Source: Teratosphaeria epicoccoides
Taxonomy: Eukaryota > Ascomycota > Dothideomycetes > Mycosphaerellales > Teratosphaeriaceae
DNA: 64,000 bases
Reading direction: 5' to 3'
NCBI GenBank assembly: GCA_021401465.1
Contig: JADDMT010000071.1
Location: forward strand, 62,001-126,000
Within the stretch, counting starts at the first letter, position 1. The number at the start of each line of letters is the position of its first letter. The notes beneath the pieces were generated by a model, which saw only the letters and a program-made list of their open reading frames with translations, ran no database searches and was not told the DNA's origin. Position numbers and translations under genes: made by a program. This document shows positions 40,901 to 51,074 of this stretch, in pieces.

Positions 40901-42970
40901 CAAGCACTTCTACGACCACCCTGGACATCACGGTCACTAGCTCGTCCCAACGCCCAGTCACTACCACTTTGACTATCTCGTACCCAGTGCGTATTTTGAA
41001 CACGAGTCACCTCCCAAAGCATCCATTTCGCGTCACTGGTACAATCCACGAATGAGCGGATTGTTTGAATCCGCGCCCTACTTGCTCTTGAGAAGATGAC
41101 AGCCGCCAGAAGCTTCCTACATTGGTGCAAAGTATCGCTAACTGCTTCTTCTAGGTCACCACCACGCAGAACGTGACATTTGTGAGTGTCATGAGTGATG
41201 CATGCCCCATCTACTTGCTAATGATCTTATTTCCAGACCAGCGTACAGCCTGTGAGTATTGATCTCTTCCCCAAGACATTCTTATAGACCAAGATGGCAC
41301 ACTTTCAAGCCATCCGGACTGGGCCCAGTTTACTCCTGAGCTTAAGGTCTTCGCTCATCATTACAGCATCGGCCATCTGGCACTCCTGATCCCACATCTT
41401 GAAGCGTCCAATGCTAATGGACTTTCCCAATCAGGCATCGACAAATTACGTGACGTCCACTACAGTCATTACACAGACAACCACCTACACTTCAGTGCGA
41501 CCTGCATCGACTGTCACCTCGACTTACATGACCACGCTGCCCGCGTCCACAAGCACCCAGACTGTGACCAGGGTACTTCTCTGTTCATAAGCGTCGCTTT
41601 CGACTACCAAGGCTAATGGCAAACAGTGAGACCCCTTTCGCGAGTATTCCTGGGTTGACTGGTCACGGATCACCACGATGAGGCGATCCTCTCCGCAACG
41701 ACAGAGTGGCAGAGCTGTCCAATGTCATTTTGCTGACTTCACCGCAATAGTACCCTTCCAGCGTCGACGAATACTGTGACGACGACCTTTCTTACCACGT
41801 CAACCATTACCTACACCAGCGTGCAGCCTGCGTCGACAGCCTATATCACCAACACCGTGACGTAAGTGTGCCTGCCAGTTGTTTGCCAGTGTTGCTGGTG
41901 AATTCGGCCAGTATTGGGTACGCCTACGGCAGTGCTTGCTAACATGTTCAACAGCGCCACGACTACGGGGCCTGCTGCGACTGTAACGCAGACGACTACT
42001 TACTCAGCTTCACCATCGACCATCCAAATCACATTCGACGAGTTTGTTGCGACCAATTATGGAGAGGTAGTGGTGTGTGTCCCTTCAGGCTCCCAGTCCG
42101 TCCTGAAAAGTGCCTTTGGCATCGTTCTGGGCGGGTGTGGTCTGATTCGGTCAGTTTCCAGCAGCTACCTGTGCTGACATGCGAGTTGCAGTACGTTTTC
42201 GGCTCCAACTTCGCAGCTACTCAGCTGTCCGCCAACAATTACACCGCGACGAACAACCTGTGGTTTGTCACCATCAACTTCACTGCTGGTAGTAAGTCAA
42301 TATTCAGCCAAACAATCCCCCATCGGATCGCGCTGACTAGATCACCCATCGCTCCGTGCAGCAAGTTTTACGTACAGCTTCTACACTGTGGATCTTGTCT
42401 CGGGAAATGCGGATTACGGCGTTCATGAGTATGATCGTGAGTCCCATGCGGATGATCAGTGCACATATCCTGCGGCAGTCGCTGATTCAGTGGGCAGCCA
42501 ACCCGTCGTATTCGTATGTTGCGCCGCCTAGTGGTTCACCTACATTGACACATGTCTGGCCCACCAACGGAACTGCCACTGTGACGTCGACAGCAACCAT
42601 CACGTCGCCAGCGACCCTCACAACGACAAGATCGGTCAGCACGACCGTCTTCGAAAATCCTTCCTGCGCCACGGGCGCATTCAACTATGCCAACAACGGG
42701 ACATACATTTCCAACCCCGGCGCGAAGAAGTTCAAGATGCAGTGCTACTTTGATACAGCAGGCAACGATATCGCCACTATGTCCTGGTCAGGAAATTTCA
42801 ACAACTTCGAGTATTGCATGGACTATTGTGCCAATACAACTAGTTGCGTGGGCGTAGCGTACGGTGAGGCAGGCGGTGATGTGGGTAAGTGCTGGCTGAA
42901 AAGCTCGATGGCGACAGTGAGTACCAGCAATGGGAACAGAGATAATGCGTATGTATGCACGGCCTGCTGA
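34947..42970 (+). CDS. large Thr/Ser-rich modular cell-surface protein with CBM20-like domain
   Basis: Predicted secreted, heavily O-glycosylated wall or adhesin-like protein of about 1,712 aa in 22 exons. Exon 1 (34947-36826) has a signal peptide (LWVLLFLFNMLTFAQ), Ser/Thr tracts, a Kex2-like RKR site and a jelly-roll-like domain (TATDGGVYQISADAL ... CALTICVNNDCG). Further exons: 37051-37501, 37562-37773, 37893-38317, 38661-38771, 38829-38883, 38935-38996, 39138-39288, 39335-39396, 39659-39906, 39959-39973, 40233-40445, 40498-40550, 40842-40986, 41155-41181, 41237-41251, 41435-41572, 41751-41861, 41955-42072, 42192-42291, 42362-42436, 42498-42970. Exons 19-22 join into a CBM20-like starch-binding module (ITFDEF ... 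NNLWFVTINFTAG ... EYDPNPSYSYV). The last exon ends in a PAN/apple-like cysteine domain (KMQCYF ... CMDYC ... VCTAC). Phases agree at every junction except 41572/41751, which is off by one base. The start may be 34929. Both ends and most exons are well supported. Confidence 0.72.
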
Positions 42971-43568
42971 TTACATCCTGTCTTTGGCCGGAGAATGGAA
43001 AGCATAGCGAAGCATCAGGGCGGAGACATGTAGACAACAGACATAGAGAAGCGAGCTGGTTCCATTGCGAGGCGACATTATGTGACTTTCCTTGGACTGC
43101 GAACGTGGAGATCTGACCGGTCCATTCCGCCGAACAGTTTCTCACTGGCTGTGAAAACCCTCAGGACTTCCAACATGGTGCGCTTTCCAGGAAGGGACGG
43201 ATCACGCTTGACGGCACCATGATTGCCTACGACGAAGAGCACGAAGGCAAGATCAGGCGCTAATCGCTCTTATGATGAGACAAGCGAGTTCTGAGGTGTC
43301 TATCGAAATTCCATATGCATTCATGTCGGCAGATGTATGTGTGCAACTCGTATGACGTGATCTGAAGTTCGTCTCGAAAATGGCACCGTGAGGCCCATCT
43401 TCGCCCATCATTGATCAATTTGGCGTTACGTTCCGCAGTAGAAATCGCAATCGAACCCATTGCTAACAGAGACTATAATCAGCATAGAGATTGATCCACA
43501 CAGAGATGAATGGAAGAACTTACGCCCACCTGCTTTGGCATGGCAGACCACCGCACTGTTATTCCTTA
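42971..43568. other. intergenic, convergent gene ends
   Basis: Lies between the 3' ends of the cell-surface gene and the small minus-strand secreted gene. No gene recognised. Confidence 0.5.
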
Positions 43569-43822
43569 TCAGCAATCCACTCCGGCGCAAATCAGCAGCA
43601 AAGGACGGACAGTCTGGCCGCAGGACTTGGTGCAATCTTCAACACCATATACCGGTTCCTCCACGCAGTTGCCGCTACCCTATGATGAGTCAATGAAGGG
43701 CTGTGTATACGGTCAAGCCTGCACGAGCGTACCGCCCATGAAGCTTTCTGGCAGATAGTGTCGCCGGCCGTGGCGCTTGTGATGTAGGTTGCTGCGATGG
43801 CTAGGTAAAGAAAGAGCTGCAT
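43569..43822 (-). CDS. very small secreted cysteine-rich protein (66 aa), two exons
   Basis: The first exon (43733-43822) encodes a clear signal peptide (MQLFLYLAIAATYITSATA) and the first cysteine (TICQ). A 53-bp intron (43680-43732, GTACGC donor, TTGACT branch-like site, CATAG acceptor) joins in frame to the second exon (43569-43679) with NC, DC, SC, IC and a terminal DC. The mature peptide is about 47 residues with six cysteines and ends on cysteine. The unspliced frame has no such pattern, which supports the intron. This is the size and shape of fungal effector or antimicrobial-like peptides. Family not recognised and activity unknown. Confidence 0.68.
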
Positions 43823-44524
43823 CTTGATGTTCCGAGTGGTGGCGTGAGGGCTGGACGTAGATGAGATCGGTCGTCGTTGCTTGAAGTTTGCAAGGCAGCT
43901 AGTCGATCAACCGAGCGAGCTCGAGCATTTATATGATTCTCGTTGCCTGTGTGATCGACTGACATCCGGCACCACACTGTCTTGGTACCAGTTTGGCAAG
44001 AGTGTGCGCCTTGGGCCCCAGCTCCAAGAGGTCATGGTCTATACCAGGAAGATCTTGGCAGGACGGCTGTTGCCAGGGCCAAGCGTCCATGTCTGCCTTG
44101 TAGCCACTGCTGGGCAAGCAAAGAACGATGAAAGCCACGAATGGGTACGGCGAGCATTCAAACCTCACCAATGATAGATCAAGTCCACCTGCGGCCCGCG
44201 GCAGAACACCAGCATCCGCGCGAGGTCCAAGAACAGACAAGAGCGCAAAGAAGCCGCGCTTCCGGTCTAGACATTCAGTTTGCTCGAGCAGTAAAGACGG
44301 GAGCTTTCCGCGCGCAATATTTAGAGCATACGTTATGAGAAGCTCGGCGGCGGCGCAGTCATGACTGCCAAGCCTCCAGTTGGACGCTCCCGCCCTCCCG
44401 TGGATTAACCCTCGGCTTGAGAAGAGGTGGCATGCGTTACTAATGGCTCTGCATCATGCCTTGACGTCACGCACAACAACATCCTCAATCAATTCGTCCG
44501 CATTGGATTCCGTTCTTGACTCCG
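43823..44524. other. intergenic, no gene recognised
   Basis: Upstream region of the small secreted gene; no further gene, RNA or repeat seen. Confidence 0.5.
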
Positions 44525-45496
44525 CTATGAATTATATAACTTGAAATAGAAGCGCTTAATCTCTGCCTCGAGCTTCAAGACGAAAGCCCGGAGCCAATCG
44601 GCATTGGACGCAAACGGGGATCCGCCTCCGGAGGCCAGGAAGCTTGTGATGCTCACGAGATCCTCTGCAAGGGGATGGGGCGGTGGTGGTGTGGCAGGCT
44701 CTCTCGCTGGGAGAAGGTCGGCTATCGAAATAAATCTAGAAGGACGCGGCCTCAGTACAGGTTCAGGCTTGACGCCGCTGAGGTTGAATCTCTCCACGGC
44801 AGAACTCCTGACCTGCGAGAGCACTCTGCAGTCCTGCTTTTCCCGATTGCTAAGCCTGCCTGATCTTTCCAGGTCAGCAGGAAGCGAAAATTGAAGCGGA
44901 CGTCTCCAGCCTTGCACTTCAGCAACGGCACAATCCTATCGCATCAGTCAGCGACTTGATGTCAAGGTCGAGGAAGCAGACTATTGAAGCTCACATATCA
45001 GTGAGAAATTGTTCGTTCTTTAGCTGAACTGCAATTTCAGCAAGGGCACGACCGTCGTTCGCTGAACCGGACATTTCATCATCGTCGTCTTCGTGCCCGA
45101 TGTTGTGGCCTTGCTGAGCATGCTGGAAAGTCTCTGCGACCACCTTTTCATTGTCGCGTTAATCCAAGCGTCCAATTCTGCTGTGAAGTCAGCGAGTGCG
45201 TCATTGAACATGCTTTTCAAAGCACTGAGCTTGCTGCAGACGCTCGTGCACTTCGACAGAGCGCCATCGAGTCTGTGATACGTCAGTCTCCTGCGCGTCC
45301 TCTTGGCCCTCGCCTGACTCACATTGGCCTCAGGTGAGTGATTGATTCTGCACTACCTGCGATCTCGCCCAGCTTACGATACGTGTCCACCATCATTGCC
45401 TTGGTGGCCGCAAAGCAGATGGATGCGAAATCGATCACCCATTACTCCTTGATCCAGGCCGCCTGGATGGTGGCCTCGACGACCGCAGAGTTCACT
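44525..45496 (-). other. possible decayed 3' continuation of the 2OG-oxygenase-like relic
   Basis: Minus-strand frames at 44525-44917 and 45020-45322 are open but interrupted relative to each other and to the relic upstream. Their charged, helical composition would suit the long C-terminal part of fungal proteins of that family, but I see no diagnostic motif. Alternatively it is simply non-coding. Confidence 0.25.
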
Positions 45497-47100
45497 TTAT
45501 CCGGAACCCGCCTTCCAGTTCCATTTGGTAATCTGGCGCCATTGCTTTCGCCGAAGTCTCGATTCCTCAGGAGGATAAAATAGCACAGCGTTTTCAGCTC
45601 GTTGCACTATGCTTGATTGCCGGTCTGCGTCCAAACTTCGTCGGCATTCATGAACAAGTGGCAGAATATCGCTTTCATTAGTCTCGTACCAATAGTGCGA
45701 TTTCGCGCAGTCGCGGAAGGGCTGCAACAAAAAGCCAGGCTGACGCTCGCGTTTTATAAGCACTAATACAGTGTTTCGATAATAACGAGTAGCACAACGC
45801 CCGTCGTCGTCATCGCCCAACTTTTCAACATCTAGGTCTCTGTTATCAAATGGAGTGGCGTCCATCAGGCGATCTTGCTCAATTCTGCGGTTTTTCGTTA
45901 GCAACCTGCCATGGTAATCCAGAATCTGCTTGAGCGTCAGGCTGGAATCCACTTCCTCGTTGATGACACGATAACCATTCTTGCTCAGGGTAGGGCCCCA
46001 TTCATCATAGCAGCCTCCCTGAACGTTGCAGTCCAAGCTGGCAAGACATCCTAGAAATCCCATTGCCTCGCCCAAATGCTGAAGGATGCTGGTCCTCATT
46101 CGATCATTGCCATTCAGTGACGCGAGGCCCCAGCTTGGTTCCGTGTACTTGTGCTCAAGCGCATACACGAGCTCCGAACTTGTCGGCGCGAAGTAGGACA
46201 TGGCCTGTGTAACGAGGCAGGTTTTGTGCGCTGCCCGCAAACGTTGCTTGAACGCATTTTGTGCAGCTTCATTTCGAGTATTGTGTCTTGTTGTCCGACT
46301 CGCACCAGATCGTACACCAACACGAGTCGATAGCCAGATCTCACTTCCTCCGCTCTACTGGTGACTGCCGAATACCAGCTCGCGGAAGAGGGCTGGCATT
46401 CGGCTGTGTCAAATTGCTTACAAACGCCATCATGGTGCAAGATGATGCTGCCTCCTTCATGCTTCGATGGCAGGCATAGTCCAAGAGTCCCGATCATGCC
46501 GGGAAGCTCTTCAGCACTGTTGAACATCAGTAGAAGTGCTGGCGAGTCATCCAAAGAACTGTAGACTGACTTTGGTTGTGGCTTTTCAAGAAGCACCTTC
46601 CCCGTGACACAGTAGCTTCCATGGCTGAGCCTCCATAGCCTGCCCGACATTCGTCTGAACTCCAAGATCCTCAATGGAACGGTCCACGGCTTGTTGTACG
46701 ATATTTCGGAAGCTTCGACGCAGAACTAATCTCGGCTAAGCTCCCAGGTCCCTGCCATGTCTCCGTGGGTGATTCTCTCGTTCCCTAGTCTAGAATGCGC
46801 CTGATGATCGGCCGCGATGATGCGCGCCGCGTCACGTTCCAATAATGGTAGTGTGACAGCGCCATTGGAGTCAATCTTGATGTGAGGGTCAACAAAATCA
46901 GTGAGACGACCACAGGCAGCAAATGTGCCTTTGATCTGTACGCCATCCAGAGCATCCTTTATGGCTTGTTCGCAGGTCTTCAAGTTGACCTTGCAGGTTG
47001 TTCTGTGCTCGAAAGGCTCTGACTTCGCGACGATATCGAAAAATATGCCGTCTGGTGGGCTGTGTCCTTCCATATCTGCTACGTCTCTTGGAGGCAACAT
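45497..47100 (-). pseudogene. fungal 2OG-Fe(II)-oxygenase-like gene, decayed
   Basis: Relic of a widespread fungal family with a prolyl-4-hydroxylase-like 2OG-Fe(II) domain. Recognisable blocks are GTFAACGRL, the GAVTLPLLERDAARII segment, PGMIGTLGLCLPSKHEGGSI, SGYRLVLVYDL and the downstream LEHKYTEPSWGLASLNGNDRMR block. An in-frame TAG (46726-46728) interrupts the domain and a frame change follows at about 46265-46285. The Fe-binding HxD expected before PGMIGT is absent (LLLMFNSAEE in its place), and the second His before SGYRL is also gone (SRAEEV). So even before truncation the copy had lost its metal centre. The three long frames are otherwise open, which suggests moderately recent decay. 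Confidence 0.7.
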
Positions 47101-47517
47101 GGAGCATGTAGCACAGATGTGTGAAGAAACAGGTCGCAGTCAAAAAGACGCGTTCGGAGCACGTGCAACGTCATGCCATAATCCTCGCGGAGTCATGTGA
47201 CCTTCCATCGAGCATATCGGCGTTGTAACATGGAACAAGCCACATCGGCAGTACAAATCTCCCGGCTATGGTGATGCAAAAGCCTGTTACTAGTCTGGAG
47301 AGAAGCAGAGGAGAGACGTGTTCGACCGAAGGGACCTTTCGGGTGTATGATGCGCGGTGAAATCGTGCTAGAAGGAGTGATGGCACCTACTGGCAGCCAT
47401 GGCTCGGCTCGTCCGTCCACTCATGCGATGATATGACCACAGGGAGCCAGGCTACGCACGGTGCTGCGTACATTGGACCCATGATCGTCAGCACCGGTGC
47501 AGTCGTCAAGACGGCCG
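47101..47517. other. intergenic, no gene recognised
   Basis: Between the 5' end of the decayed oxygenase and the 3' end of the UCH37-like gene, both on the minus strand. Nothing else seen. Confidence 0.5.
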
Positions 47518-48572
47518 CTACGACAAGTCCATCTCATTCGCCGCCTGTCCCTTCTTGCCTCTCTCCTCAATTCTCTTCTTCGTAACCGCCTTCGCGTCCT
47601 GCACCCATCCGTCAAAACTCCCATCCATCAGCTTGTTTGCAGTCACGCCCTTCATCGTCTCTCCAATGAAGCCCACAAAGTTATGCCTCCTCAGCGCGTT
47701 CTCCCACCGCCACTCCCTCCTCTTCTGCTCCTCCCTAGCCAGCATCTCCTGATCACCAATCTCCTTCGCTTTTACCCTCAGATCCTCACACATCGCCAAC
47801 AGATTGAAGCGAATCTCCGTTTGTGGATACCTCTCAATCCGCTTCTGCAGCACCGGCACGACTGCGTCGGAGAAAATTTCCGGCGGACAGGCGCCCCTGT
47901 CCCCATGGCGGATGGGAGCGGGTTGCAGGCCGTCGAGTTCGTAGAGAGTGCTGTTGATGCTGGTGTAGGCGATGAAGTGGTAGACGTCATCGTCTTCAGT
48001 GGCCACGCGCGTCTCGTCTGAGACAAAGGGCGAGGAGCGCGCGAAGGAGTTGTGGACGTCCCGGATGGAGTCGCTATTGGATAGCGCTTCTCCTCTGATT
48101 TCCGACGGGAAGGCAGAGGTGAACTCTTTGAATTCAGTCAGTGTTGGGCCGATGTTGACCTTGCCGTCGTCGGCGCCATCCTTGTTGAGCAGCACCGAGA
48201 GTAGCGCTTGGGTGCCACATGCGTTCTGGATTGTCTGGGCTGCGAACCAAAGCGGCTCTTCGTCCTCTTCTAGGTTTCCACCATTCAAGGCGCCGTAATC
48301 GAACTCGCCGTCTAATGGCTTGTCTTGCTGCCGCTTTTCGCCGGTCGGGTACTTGAAGAGGAAGATGATACCAAGGGGGTTTAGCTGTTGTAAAAGTTCG
48401 GCATCAAGTGAGATGAGCTCTTCAAACTGGACGTTCCGGACGCCCAGTGATTCGATGAGGTATGTAAACACGCCAGCATCGGATTCGATCGTATCTGCAG
48501 GGACATTAGTACTGAGCGAGGCCATCCAATCAAGACACAGCCACATGCTTACTCACTCCAGCCACCAGACAT
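47518..48572 (-). CDS. ubiquitin C-terminal hydrolase, UCH37/UCHL5 type
   Basis: Proteasome-associated cysteine deubiquitinase that trims ubiquitin chains. A tiny first exon (48557-48572) gives MSGGW. A 62-bp intron (48495-48556, GTGAGT...CTGCAG) is removed to join with exon 2 (47518-48494), restoring the family N-terminus WNTIESDAGVFT. The 330-aa protein keeps the catalytic set: oxyanion Gln92, nucleophile Cys98 (QNACGTQALLSVLL), His178 (DDVYHFIAY) and Asp193 (LYELDGL). The C-terminal extension (about 230-330) with the NFVGFIGE segment and basic, helical tail corresponds to the UCH37-like domain that docks on the proteasome ubiquitin receptor. It is divergent from the OM14-like gene, 261 bp away. 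Confidence 0.93.
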
Positions 48573-48833
48573 CCTGCTCGCACTGTTTATTTCTCGATTG
48601 TTGCCGAGGTAGGAAGGAACGCAGCTCGCATGAGGGCTACGGCTTAGTAAGCAGAAGCCACGCGAAAGATCAGCGCTGTCGCGTGACGTGGTATGACGTG
48701 GATGCGATCGGCTGAAGCTTCCCGTCATCTTGACCAAAATCCAGTTCCTTGCATGTGATCAATCCACTATTACCAGCTCAATAAACTGTCGAGGCGCCCA
48801 AACACCTCCAGGGAGACCAACAACACAGTAGAC

Positions 48834-49593
48834 ATGTCGTATGCTTCAGCGGTCAAGGACCATGGCCCAAAGCAGAGCGATGAGGAGGTTCGTCCGCACC
48901 TTTACTATCGATATTCGAAATACTAATGCATGTATCAGAAAGTCCCAGACGCCGTCCCCGAGATCGCCCACTCCGACTCAGGCGTCCACAGTATCGACTC
49001 CCTCTACTCTGACACCGTGAAGATCCCCTCTTACGCCGACCAGCAAAAAGCCGAAGAAGAGCGCGCCGCCGCGGAGGCTCGCGAAGCCGCCAACCAAGTC
49101 TCCAAGGACGCAAAAGATTTCGGCAAGAAGGCCGAGTCCGAGGCCCAACGCTTGCAGGCGCAAACGGGCAAGAAGGCGCAAGAGTACGAGAAGGAAGGCG
49201 GGAAGCAATATGAGAAGTTCAAGGGCGAGGCCAAGAACGCATACGGAAAGGTGGAGAAGGAGGTCAGCAAGGACTCCAAAGAGGCCGAGCGGGAAGCTAG
49301 GAAGGCGGAGGACTGGACGGAGAAGAACAGAGGAAACCCGGTTGTGATTGGCAATGTGGTTGTCGTTGGCACATTGGTGGCGCTGCTTGGAACCAGCGCG
49401 TACCGGGCGCACCAAGCTGGTACCCTAACGTGGAAGGTGGCTGGCGCGTGGGCGGGTGTGGTCGGTCTGTTCGCGGTGGGAGATTACTACGTGAGTTGGC
49501 GATTCTCTCCTTGGCCTGCAAATTGCATGCTAATAAACGGGCCTTTAGGTCTCATCCTACCTGTTCAAGAACAAATACCCGCCAAAGAACTGA
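48834..49593 (+). CDS. OM14-like mitochondrial outer membrane protein
   Basis: A 216-aa protein resembling OM14, a mitochondrial outer-membrane receptor for the ribosome-associated NAC complex in yeast. Three exons: 48834-48887 (MSYASAVKDHGP), 48939-49490 and 49549-49593, with introns 48888-48938 (GTTCGT...TATCAG) and 49491-49548 (GTGAGT...TTTAG). Residues about 55-145 are a Lys/Glu/Ala-rich helical region. Two or three membrane segments follow (VVIGNVVVVGTLVALLG; KVAGAWAGVVGLFAVGDYYV), and the chain ends YLFKNKYPPKN, a short basic tail typical of the family. The first exon start has the usual MSYA-type N-terminus. Confidence 0.82.
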
Positions 49594-51074
49594 GCCCGGG
49601 TCCTCTGGTCCCTTGGCAGGCTGGGAGTGTTGCGGATACGAGAACGACTCACCCCTCTTGACTTCTGTTACTTTGCGCGCGGCTCAGCGAACAGCGATGT
49701 AGTTTACGCTCCTCAGAATGATGCAGGACTTCTGAGCGCATCTTCCTGACCACACACCTCTGCAGCCGCGCTTGACGTTTCTCACTGTATCTCATTTCAT
49801 GTCTGCTTGGCGTACACGCGGCTGAACTTCTGAAATACAGCTCGGCTTCTTGGCCAGAATCTTCCCAACTCCTGTCTTGCTTGTTCGGGCTCGATCGGGC
49901 CAGCAGACGACTCACAATGATCTTGCCCTCCCTAGATCTGGGATACGTCAAGGCCGTCGATAAGGCCCGCCTTATTCGACCCGCACGAACGGGCCCTTGG
50001 GGGAGCGATGCTTTTACCAGACCAGCTGATAAGACCGATGCTTCGAGAGAGGCCAAGCAATGGATCCCGACGACACATAGCTTGGGGCGTAACTCCTTGC
50101 GATGGACGCGCGGAGCGTTGCTGAAAGGTGGACGACCGTCGGTCAGATGCTCTGGCCCGCAGCCAGACGCATGTCGTGGCCAAGGACGCAGCCGCGATGG
50201 ATGACTAAACGCGCCTCCTGCTCAGCGCTGTAAAAGATGGTGGCATAAGTCTCATCTCGCCGCCAAAGCAATGCCGGCTTGTCCGATGGCTCCATCGAGA
50301 TTCCCGAGGTCCATAGGCAGATCACAAACATTAAGTCTGGCTGTACACATGCACCTCATCCAGTCTCCCTTCGGCATGAACGAGACAATCAAGCGTGCAC
50401 CGAAAACAAAGCTTCCGTGACAGTCGATGCACCCCTGGCGGCTTCGCCGTCGTTATCGGATCGTTGAAAAGATTTGACTGGACCCCAGTTGCAGTAACTT
50501 GCAATCTGTACATCCACCAAGGGAACCCCGCATGTGTTGCGATATCAGAGTTGCCGTTCCCGCGGAATACAAAAAGCCGCCTCTGCTTTGCTCGCGCGTG
50601 TGCGCTCCAATCAAGCTTCGTACCAAGGTGCCAAGTGCTTGAAAGTCAACGGGACGGCCTGCCCAATCCGTAACAGCGTCCACTACACCTCCGCCTCCAC
50701 ATTGACATGCCACTCACCTTCCTATTTCATGCTTGCGGCCGTCAGTCTAGCAACGAGGAATGAGATGCGCGAGTTGCACAAGCTTCGAGCTCGTGTTCAT
50801 GCGCGCGCGGGCAAACACAATCGTTCGAAATGCTCGATGTGTGATTGGCTGGGCGTACCAGATGTGATACCATCAGCCAGACTACAAGCGTCGATTGAAA
50901 GACCGACGCTCTGTAGTAGTAGCGATGCGGTAGCAAGCCGGCTCACATGGCAAGCTAGCTCTTCTCAGCCCGCACTTATACACCTCTGGACCCTCGACCC
51001 CGGGCCATGAAGCTTACGAGATCTCCTGCATTTTATCTGATGTTACAGAGAGGTCTAAGGCTGATTTCGACAGC
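49594..51074. other. gene-poor stretch, nothing recognised
   Basis: About 1.5 kb without a supported gene. A 158-aa frame at 50534-51010 has no recognisable motif and its codon use looks random. The end holds the promoter of the transporter. Confidence 0.45.

Noticed and set aside
36827..42497. Introns of the cell-surface gene as a family of near-identical introner-like elements
   Set aside because: Donor and acceptor positions are homologous in the duplicated cassettes, but the intron interiors do not look alike by eye beyond a few bases; a real alignment would be needed.
50534..51010. 158-aa plus-strand frame
   Set aside because: No recognisable domain, no homology I can recall, irregular composition; left as intergenic.
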